Source: Chryseobacterium gleum (GTDB taxonomy: Bacteria > Bacteroidota > Bacteroidia > Flavobacteriales_D > Sanyastnellaceae). Taken from it: a stretch of DNA of 7,725 bases. Where the stretch lies: positions 1 through 7,725 of the forward strand of contig CALQJP020000102.1 of the NCBI GenBank assembly GCA_943330925.2, read 5' to 3'. The notes under the pieces are model-generated. The model searched no databases. It had not been told where the DNA came from and was given only the letters and a program-made list of their open reading frames with translations. Below are positions 1 to 6,295 of this stretch, piece after piece. The first letter of the stretch is position 1; the number at the start of each line of letters is the position of its first letter. Both the position numbers and the translations under genes were made by a program.

Positions 1-2728
1 AAACGCTGTCTGTATAAACAATTGGAGCGGAAGGAGTGGCCGGAAGAACGTAGTATTCTCCGAGCTGGGGACAAATCTCATTGGGTACATCGACACTCAA
101 GTAGTACATGCCCGTGTCGCTGATTGGGGCGTAGTAGTCTGTAGATCCTGTGCTCCATTCGTATTGGCCTGTAATGAAGGCTTCAAGTCGTATGGTGCTT
201 AACCCGCCCGTGCAGATGCTATCTACCAATTGCTCAGCCGGGTTCGGGTAGTTGACGATAACGAGAACAGTATCGGTATCGGTGCATCCCACGTTGGATG
301 TTACAGTGCCGTAGTATTCTGAATCGGCGGTTGGTGTCACAGACGTTGAATTGGTGTTGGCTATTGTTCCGGAAGCGTCGGCCCACGAATAGGTGAGAAG
401 ATTTTGAGTGGCCAAATTGAGCAGAGCTTCTTCGCCTTCACAAATATCGATGTCGCTTCCGGCATCGGCTATGGGCGATTCAGTAACGGTGATTGTGAAT
501 TCATCATCGTTTGCCCCGCATTGGTTCAACACGTTTAGACTGAGTGTATAGCTACCCGCCACATCGAATGCAATGTTCAACACGTTGTTTGATGTGTCTT
601 GAAACGCCACCTCTTCGGGCAAAGCATCGTTGGTCCAGGAGTAGTAGGTGCTTCCAATGAATGGCACTTCATAGCTATTGGTGTCGCCAAGGCAAATTGG
701 GCTAGGCCCTTGTATGAATACGACAGGTGGCCCGGCTACTACTACGCTATGCACAGGATTCCATGCGCCTACACAACCGTTGTTGGTGCGCTGTACTGAG
801 AAGTCTAAAACGGTTGGTGCATTGGCGGTAACGAGCAGCACATTTGAATTAGCGCCATTGGGTGATGCGAACGGAGCACCGTTGTTAATGCCGCTGCAGC
901 TCCATTCGTAGGTCGACCCGTCGGATGGGTCATATGGATTGAACATGAGCAGAATGCTGGCAGGGGCGCATAGCGTGTCGGCCACAGAGAAGTCGGCATA
1001 ATCGTATGACGTGATAATCTGAGGCACCGTAGTAATGCTACCTACGGTTATTCGAATGAGTGTGCTGACAGTGTTGGCCGGGTCTGAAGGATTGGATGCA
1101 ACAACACGCAGGTAGCTCAGGCCAATGGGAATGCCCAGGGCAATCGCATCTTCCAAACAGGGCACATTGATTTCGAGTATAGCGTCTTCATTGGCTTGAA
1201 TCTCACCGAGGATTCCGTCGTTACCAATTTGCATGAACGTCTGACTCGAAAAAAGCTGAGTGGTAAATACGTTGTTGGCGGCATAGTTAACCGTTTGATT
1301 ATTGGTGTTTATGTCGAGCACAATGTTTTGAGACTCACCATCGGGGTCATTGGCGCATTCGGTAATACAAAAACTAATGTCTTGGGTTTCATTGGTGGTG
1401 ATGTCGCATTGTTGAATGCAGAAGGGGCCCCATACGGTGCCAACGACGGAGGGGTTGGTTGAGACGATTCGGAGGTAGTAATTGCAACCGGGTTCGGTGT
1501 TGGGTATAATGCCCGAAACGGAACCCGGAAAAGGCACAATGGCAGGGTCATAGGTGCTTGCATCCGGAGAGCTTCCAACGATAGGAGGGGTAGTTGAGAA
1601 GGTGCCATCGGGTTCGGAGAGCTGGCATACGTATGCATTGTTGGCGGCAAAGATTCCGGTCGAGAAAAGGGGAATATCAATAACACTTCCCACGCACACA
1701 GGAAGCGGATCGAGTGTTACTACCGGCGGGCCAACGGGTGCCGTGGTAATTACATTGGGGCACTCAATAATTTCGAAGCATGCGGAGGCTATGCCGGTTA
1801 TCATCGGCTCTGGAGAGGTTCGGCTCAGTCGAACCTGATAGCAATCGCCGGCTACAGCTCCGTTGGGCAGGAGAATGGAGGTGCTTCCTGAAGTCGTTGG
1901 ATAGTTTATGTTGATAGCCCATGAAGTGAATGCCGACGGGAAGGTGCCACCATTGTTGGAGAGCTCAAGCAAGTAGGTACCATTGCAAAGGGGTTCGGAC
2001 AATTCATAGTTTATGGTCAGAAAGGTTCCCTCGCAAACCGGATTAGGGGCAACCGAAGTAATGTTGATTTCAACAGGGTCTGCTACAGAAAGATCAGCCA
2101 CCACGTTTATATCATCCACACCGAATGAGAGTTCGCCTCCGGCTCCGGAGGCATCGTTTTGAAATCTGAAAGCGAATTGTAAGTTGCCTACATTGCTAAA
2201 CAACGGGTTGGTAATGTCTTCATATTGCCAGGTGGACGAATTGCTGAAGTTGCCAATTTGTGTCCACCCGCCGCCATCGGCCTGAAACCACAGCGACCCA
2301 AATGAATTGGCATTTCCCTCGCCAATCCAAAAGAAGCTGATGCGTATTTCATCTAAACCGAAGGTGCAAAATCCGGAACTTATGTAGGCGAACTGATCGC
2401 TCGCCGCTGCCTGATCGAAACAGGCATTGGATGAAGGAGTGGAGTTGCTTTGAATGTGGAGGTACTGACTGAAAGGAGCTCCACCAATATTGCCTCCGGT
2501 GGTGTTGGTTTGATCGGGCGTATCGGCACATCCTCCCGTGCCGGTGTATTGGTTATTGACTACCCATTGATTCGAACCGCTGTTGCTGCCCGGGCCGCTG
2601 TTGTTTAGGCTGAAGGTACCACCGCCGGTTTCAAAGTTCTCACTGAATAACAAGATGTCTTGAGCGCACAATGATTGCGTAAAAAGCGTGACGAATACAA
2701 GCAGATATACGCTGGAAAAAAATCGCAT
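1..2728 (-). CDS. Large secreted modular protein with MAM-like, Ig-like and PKD-like domains (C-terminus beyond left edge)
   Basis: The minus-strand frame is open without a stop from the ATG at 2728 to base 1 (909 codons plus one base), so the gene is partial at its 3' end. Residues 1-22 form a clear signal peptide: R2, a hydrophobic core VYLLVFVTLF, then LCA|QD. Residues about 28-212 resemble a MAM/concanavalin-like beta-sandwich, opening with SENFE and closing with FGVDDINVV. Next come Ig-like modules; two related ones start near C232 and C345. A PKD-like module lies near 665-750 (SPICLGDTNSYEV, YYSWTND, GSYTLSLNV), and an Ig-like one follows (ADAGSDIDICEGEE, YSWAD). Composition is rich in N, T, S and G with few charges, as in extracellular beta proteins. 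Bacteroidota proteins of this build are usually exported by T9SS as adhesins or surface proteins, but the sorting domain that would prove this is off the window. The specific function is unknown; no catalytic motif was recognised. Confidence 0.9.
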   Translation of the reverse strand, partial: MRFFSSVYLLVFVTLFTQSLCAQDILLFSENFETGGGTFSLNNSGPGSNSGSNQWVVNNQYTGTGGCADTPDQTNTTGGNIGGAPFSQYLHIQSNSTPSSNACFDQAAASDQFAYISSGFCTFGLDEIRISFFWIGEGNANSFGSLWFQADGGGWTQIGNFSNSSTWQYEDITNPLFSNVGNLQFAFRFQNDASGAGGELSFGVDDINVVADLSVADPVEINITSVAPNPVCEGTFLTINYELSEPLCNGTYLLELSNNGGTFPSAFTSWAININYPTTSGSTSILLPNGAVAGDCYQVRLSRTSPEPMITGIASACFEIIECPNVITTAPVGPPVVTLDPLPVCVGSVIDIPLFSTGIFAANNAYVCQLSEPDGTFSTTPPIVGSSPDASTYDPAIVPFPGSVSGIIPNTEPGCNYYLRIVSTNPSVVGTVWGPFCIQQCDITTNETQDISFCITECANDPDGESQNIVLDINTNNQTVNYAANNVFTTQLFSSQTFMQIGNDGILGEIQANEDAILEINVPCLEDAIALGIPIGLSYLRVVASNPSDPANTVSTLIRITVGSITTVPQIITSYDYADFSVADTLCAPASILLMFNPYDPSDGSTYEWSCSGINNGAPFASPNGANSNVLLVTANAPTVLDFSVQRTNNGCVGAWNPVHSVVVAGPPVVFIQGPSPICLGDTNSYEVPFIGSTYYSWTNDALPEEVAFQDTSNNVLNIAFDVAGSYTLSLNVLNQCGANDDEFTITVTESPIADAGSDIDICEGEEALLNLATQNLLTYSWADASGTIANTNSTSVTPTADSEYYGTVTSNVGCTDTDTVLVIVNYPNPAEQLVDSICTGGLSTIRLEAFITGQYEWSTGSTDYYAPISDTGMYYLSVDVPNEICPQLGEYYVLPATPSAPIVYTDSV
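1601..2038 (-). repeat. Tandem pair of diverged Ig-like modules (~114-residue period) within the secreted protein
   Basis: Residues about 231-263 and 344-377 of the left-hand protein align by eye with a constant offset of 113-114 residues. VCEG (C232) matches VCVG (C345); the NGTY/NNAY turns place Y252 against Y366; ELS matches QLS; and GTF 261-263 matches GTF 375-377. This indicates duplication of one beta-sandwich module of about 114 residues. The DNA is well diverged, so the duplication is old and is not a recent slippage repeat. The coordinates cover both units approximately. Confidence 0.55.
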
Positions 2729-2758
2729 GCAAGGATTGAAGTCAAGGGGTTACCTCAA

Positions 2759-2766
2759 CAAATATA
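2759..2766 (-). promoter_or_regulatory. Candidate Bacteroidota -7 box (TATATTTG) for the secreted-protein gene
   Basis: Read on the minus strand, TATATTTG fits the Bacteroidota housekeeping -7 consensus TAnnTTTG exactly. It lies 30 bases before the ATG at 2728, inside the 64-bp gap after infB, and would give a leader of about 25 bases. I see no convincing TTTG-type -33 element at the expected distance, so this may be a weak or chance match. If real, the secreted protein is transcribed independently of infB. Confidence 0.4.
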
Positions 2767-2792
2767 ACAGGATTAAAGAATAACGCTAACGG

Positions 2793-5573
2793 TTAGAGCG
2801 TTTGCTTCACCTCTACTTCTTCAAATGCTTCCACGTTGTCGCCCACTTCAATGTTGTTGAAGCGATCGATGTTGAGACCGCATTCGTATCCTTTCACTAC
2901 TTCTTTCACATCGTCTTTGAAGCGCTTCAGTGAACCCAGTTCGCCTGTGTAGATTACGATACCGTCGCGGATTACGCGCACCTTGCTGGTGCGTCCAATT
3001 TTTCCGTCGAGTACCATACAACCTGCAATGGTTCCCACCTTGGTGATTTTGAACACCTCGCGGATTTCGGCTGTACCTGTAATCTGCTCTTCAATGCGAG
3101 CTGAAAGCATTCCTTCCATCGCTTCCTTAACCTCTTCGATGGCCTTGTAGATGATGGAGTATAGCTTGATTTGAATCTCTTCGTTTTCGGCAATTTTGCG
3201 AGCAGGCGCACTTGGTCGAACCTGGAAGCCGATGATAATCGCATCGGAGGCGCTTGCCAACAATACATCAGACTCGCTGATTTGTCCGACGCCTTTGTGA
3301 ATGATGCGTACTTGAATCTTCTCGGTTGAAAGTTTCTGCAAGGAGTCGGTGAGTGCTTCAACAGATCCATCCACGTCACCTTTAACAATGAGGTTGAGCT
3401 CTTTGAAGTCGCCCAATGCGATACGGCGGCCGATTTCTTCGATGGTGAGGTGCTTCTTCGTGCGCAGGCTTTGCTCGCGTTGCAGCTGTTGGCGTTTCAA
3501 TGCGATGTTACGAGCTTCGCGCTCGTCTTCCATCACGTTGAACTTATCGCCCGCGTTTGGAGCTCCTTCAAAACCGAGCAGCGATACCGGCGTAGCAGGT
3601 CCTGCTTCATTCACCTTTTGTCCGCGTTCGTTGAACATTGCTTTTACGCGTCCGCTGGTGTGGCCCGCGAGAATCGCATCGCCTACGCGAAGCGTTCCGG
3701 CTTCAACGAGCAGCGTGGTTACATAACCACGGCCTTTGTCGAGGGCCGATTCGATTACGGTTCCTACCGCGCGCTTTTCCGGGTTGGCCTTGAGGTTGAG
3801 CATATCGCTCTCGAGCAATACTTTTTCGAGAAGTGCGTCGATGTTGAGACCTTTCTTGGCCGAGATTTCCTGGCTTTGGAATTTACCGCCCCATTCTTCC
3901 ACCAGAATGTTCATGGCAGAAAGTTGTTCGCGGATTTTATCGGAGTTGGCTCCGGCCTTATCAATCTTGTTGAATGCGAAAATCATAGGCACACCAGCCG
4001 CCTGAGCGTGCGAGATGGCTTCTTTGGTTTGCGGCATCACGCTGTCGTCGGCCGCAATCACGATAATCGCTAAGTCGGTTACTTTGGCACCGCGTGCACG
4101 CATGGCGGTAAATGCTTCGTGACCCGGAGTATCCAGGAAGGTTATTTTTCTTCCGTTGGCCAGTTCAACGCTGTATGCCCCGATGTGCTGAGTGATGCCA
4201 CCGGCTTCACCCGCAATTACGTTGGCTTTACGAACGAAGTCGAGCAGCGATGTCTTACCATGATCGACGTGACCCATCACGGTGATGACCGGTGGACGCG
4301 TTATCATGGTCTCAGGGCTGTCCTCTTCTTCGGCGATTTGCTCGATTACGTCGGCGCTTACAAACTGCACCTCGAATCCGAATTCACTTGAAATGATGTT
4401 GATGGTTTCTGCATCGAGGCGTTGGTTGAGCGAAGCGAAAATGCCTAGTTGCATACAGGCCTTGATGATTTCAGTAGGCTGAATGTTCATCATGGAAGCC
4501 AATTCACTTACGGTAACGAACTCGGTGAGCTTCAACACGAGGTTTTCGGCCTGTTGGCGCGCTGCTTCCTCTTCGGAACGACGCGCAACGAAATCACGCT
4601 TTTCACGACGGAATTTGCTTGACTTCGATTTTCCTTGTCCGCCCAGGCGAGCCAAGGTGGCTTTTACCTGGTTTTGAATATCCTGTTCGCTGAGTTCCGT
4701 TTTTTTCGGTTCAGCAGGTTTTACTGTATTGCGTTGACGGCGATCGATTTCCTGTTGACGCTGAATATCCACCTTTCCAACGCGCTTGCGTTTGCGCTTC
4801 TCGGCTTCCGCGTTGGCTTGTTCCGCCTTTTTCTTAGCAGGATCGGTGGGGAGTTCAATTTTGCCCATCAACTTCACCCCGGTAAGTTTTTGAACATTCA
4901 CACGGATGAGTTCTTTCTCCGGTTCGGGAGCTTTTTCCGGCTCGGGTTCAGGAGCAGGGGCAGGAGCAGGCTGTGGAGCTGCGGCTGCCGTTTTCGTTTT
5001 TGTTTTGGGAGTAGTTTTCTCTTCTACAGGGGCCTCCGGCGTGTCTTCTTTCTTTTTGCGCCCTTTCGTTTTAGGTTTTTCGAGGCTCGATAAGTCGATC
5101 TTGCCAACCACTTTTACCTCGTTCACTCTCTCCTCTTCCGGAGCAGGAGTCTCCACAATTGTTTTCTCTGGAGTAACTTCTGCAACGGGCTCAACAGGTG
5201 TTTCAACAACGGGCTCTGCCGGCTTAGGTGCCGGCTTTTCTTTTACCTCAATCTTACGCTTGAATTTAGAGTAATCGATTTCGGTTTCTTCGTCTTCCTT
5301 GGAGCCTACTTTCGTTTTCTTCGTGTCTTCGAGTGTAATCGTAGCGCGCGACTCACGCACTTTGGCTGCAGTGGCAGCTGATTTTTCTTTAGCGGCCTGG
5401 TCACCGGCAAACTCGCCCAGTAGCAGTTCATACGCTTCCGTTTCAATCTTAGCCATCGGGTTGTTCTCTATCGAAACCCCTTTTTTCGAGAGGAATTCTA
5501 CGATAGTGTCCTTACTAACGCCGAGCGTTACTGCTGCTTTTCCAAGCCTTTGTGGTCCTTTTACTTCAGACAT
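2793..5573 (-). CDS. infB: Translation initiation factor IF2
   Basis: Cytoplasmic GTPase that places formyl-Met-tRNA on the 30S subunit and promotes subunit joining. The product has 926 residues, near the usual size for Bacteroidota IF2. An IF2_N module lies at about 7-58 (RLGKAAVTLGVSKDTIVEFL). A long low-complexity linker, rich in Lys, Glu, Pro and Ala, runs to about 340, followed by a second IF2_N-like module at about 345-402. The G domain shows G1 GHVDHGKT (434-441), G3 DTPGH (481-485), G4 NKID (535-538) and G5 SAK (571-573). After domain II, domain III carries KGDVDGSVEAL (from 731), and the C-terminal fMet-tRNA-binding domain ends with YECGLNIDRF and KQTL. I chose the ATG at 5573 (MSEVKGPQ) because the in-frame ATG at 5600 only adds nine residues, MYSSTTFWI, unlike IF2. 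No rimP or nusA lies directly upstream; the next gene is divergent. The product is intact and surely functional. Confidence 0.97.
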   Translation of the reverse strand: MSEVKGPQRLGKAAVTLGVSKDTIVEFLSKKGVSIENNPMAKIETEAYELLLGEFAGDQAAKEKSAATAAKVRESRATITLEDTKKTKVGSKEDEETEIDYSKFKRKIEVKEKPAPKPAEPVVETPVEPVAEVTPEKTIVETPAPEEERVNEVKVVGKIDLSSLEKPKTKGRKKKEDTPEAPVEEKTTPKTKTKTAAAAPQPAPAPAPEPEPEKAPEPEKELIRVNVQKLTGVKLMGKIELPTDPAKKKAEQANAEAEKRKRKRVGKVDIQRQQEIDRRQRNTVKPAEPKKTELSEQDIQNQVKATLARLGGQGKSKSSKFRREKRDFVARRSEEEAARQQAENLVLKLTEFVTVSELASMMNIQPTEIIKACMQLGIFASLNQRLDAETINIISSEFGFEVQFVSADVIEQIAEEEDSPETMITRPPVITVMGHVDHGKTSLLDFVRKANVIAGEAGGITQHIGAYSVELANGRKITFLDTPGHEAFTAMRARGAKVTDLAIIVIAADDSVMPQTKEAISHAQAAGVPMIFAFNKIDKAGANSDKIREQLSAMNILVEEWGGKFQSQEISAKKGLNIDALLEKVLLESDMLNLKANPEKRAVGTVIESALDKGRGYVTTLLVEAGTLRVGDAILAGHTSGRVKAMFNERGQKVNEAGPATPVSLLGFEGAPNAGDKFNVMEDEREARNIALKRQQLQREQSLRTKKHLTIEEIGRRIALGDFKELNLIVKGDVDGSVEALTDSLQKLSTEKIQVRIIHKGVGQISESDVLLASASDAIIIGFQVRPSAPARKIAENEEIQIKLYSIIYKAIEEVKEAMEGMLSARIEEQITGTAEIREVFKITKVGTIAGCMVLDGKIGRTSKVRVIRDGIVIYTGELGSLKRFKDDVKEVVKGYECGLNIDRFNNIEVGDNVEAFEEVEVKQTL

Positions 5574-5798
5574 AATCCAAAAAGTTGTCGAGGAGTACAC
5601 AACGCAATGGCCAGATTCAGGGAGCTATATGTTTGCTTCTGCTTACTGTTTCATTGCTTTGTGATCTGTTGACGTTTGCCGTTGTTATAAATTTATTTGC
5701 GGGTGCAAGTTAGTTTGTTTTGTCGGGTTTTGCCATAAAATCATGAATTTCATGGTAATTTTAAGCCAACTTCAGTACATGAAGTACATCGATAGTAC
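5574..5798. other. Divergent intergenic region between infB and the thioredoxin-like gene
   Basis: This AT-rich spacer must carry the promoters for infB (leftward) and for the two-gene redox unit (rightward). I found no full TAnnTTTG match on either strand. The nearest rightward candidate is TATAAATTTATTTG at about 5685-5699, preceded by TTGAC and TTTG runs, but its spacing is not canonical. For infB, a TATAAC-like stretch in the same AT-rich patch (about 5683-5690) is the best weak candidate. The right third holds the repeats annotated separately. No tRNA, other structured RNA or terminator is evident. Confidence 0.5.
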
Positions 5799-5802
5799 AT
5801 GA
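5742..5802 (+). promoter_or_regulatory. Cluster of AGTACAT direct repeats and CATGAA/TTCATG inverted repeats at the redox gene start
   Basis: Three AGTACAT copies start at 5774, 5783 and 5794, and the last contains the start codon of the thioredoxin-like gene. The first and third extend to AGTACATGA and are spaced 20 bases apart, about two helical turns. Two small inverted repeats lie here as well: CATGAA-T-TTCATG at 5742-5754, and ACTTCA-GTACA-TGAAGT at 5769-5785. Such a cluster could be an operator or an mRNA element controlling translation. No known regulator's site is recognised, so the function is inferred only from repetition and position. Confidence 0.35.
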
Positions 5803-6290
5803 CTTTTATCCGAAATATTCTCTTCCTCTTCTTGTCGGTTTTTACAGGTCCTGCGCTTGTAGGTCAAGTGAAGGTTGCGTTCTTTTTATCGCCCACCTGC
5901 ACTATCTGCCGCTACTATGCGCTTGAAATGCGCGAATTGTCGGCCGATTATGCCGCCCGGGAAGTGGAGTTCATCGGCTATGCGGTGGGCCCTTTGCTCA
6001 CAGACAGCGTCGTTGCGTCATTTCGGGAGGAATACAAAATTCCGTTTCCGGTTGTGCTGGATGACACGATGCACCGCGCGCTCAATGCAACCGTGACTCC
6101 TGAGGTTTTTGTGTTGCGCAACGATTCGGTTGTTTATCACGGCCGCATCGACGATAGCTTTCTGCGCGTAGGAAAGCGAAGGGCACATGTGAAGAACAGA
6201 GAGTTAAGAAGTGTGTTAGACAGTATATTGCAGGGTCGAAGTGTGCAAGTACATTTCGTTCCGGCTGTAGGATGCATCATCGAAAAATAA
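5799..6290 (+). CDS. Exported thioredoxin-fold (redoxin/TlpA-like) thiol-disulfide protein
   Basis: 163 residues. Residues 1 to about 22 look like a signal peptide (R5, core ILFLFLSVF, then GPALVGQ), so the protein acts in the periplasm or beyond. The mature chain starts almost directly with the first thioredoxin strand, VKVAFFLSP, followed by the CTIC active site at 34-37. A later strand has TPEVFV with the expected cis-proline, P101, followed by the VVYHGRIDD strand. The tail ends in VGC-II with a third cysteine, C159. By family knowledge this is a compact thiol-disulfide reductase or isomerase. The C-terminal GCxI signature is, as I recall, shared with redoxins found beside copper monooxygenase/cytochrome c genes. 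The next gene starts 5 bases after the stop, so the two are probably co-transcribed. A role in reducing heme-attachment or copper-site cysteines of that neighbour is plausible but inferred. The start is supported by the signal peptide; no strong ribosome binding site is seen. Confidence 0.88.
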   Translation: MTFIRNILFLFLSVFTGPALVGQVKVAFFLSPTCTICRYYALEMRELSADYAAREVEFIGYAVGPLLTDSVVASFREEYKIPFPVVLDDTMHRALNATVTPEVFVLRNDSVVYHGRIDDSFLRVGKRRAHVKNRELRSVLDSILQGRSVQVHFVPAVGCIIEK

Positions 6291-6295
6291 TTGCT

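Noticed and set aside
1309..1686. Antisense 125-codon frame, and the plus-strand frames at 1196-1462 and 1554-1838, within the secreted-protein gene
   Set aside because: They lie in other frames of a continuous coding region, have no domain signal and show low-complexity composition typical of shadow frames.
2786..2796. Small palindrome CTAAC-C-GTTAG at the infB stop as a rho-independent terminator
   Set aside because: The stem is only 4-5 bp, overlaps the stop codon and is followed by a mixed TTATTCTTT rather than a solid T run; too weak to call.
3450..4073. 207-codon plus-strand frame opposite the IF2 G domain and domain II
   Set aside because: The opposite strand encodes unmistakable conserved IF2 motifs across the whole stretch.
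4635..5274. Plus-strand frames opposite the IF2 linker (Phe/Arg-rich and Ser/Gly-rich)
   Set aside because: These are complements of the Lys/Glu/Pro/Ala-rich linker codons; the repetitive composition is explained by infB.
5574..5600. Upstream in-frame ATG giving a 935-residue IF2
   Set aside because: The nine extra residues (MYSSTTFWI) do not look like an IF2 N-terminus, while MSEVKGPQRLGKAA at 5573 does.
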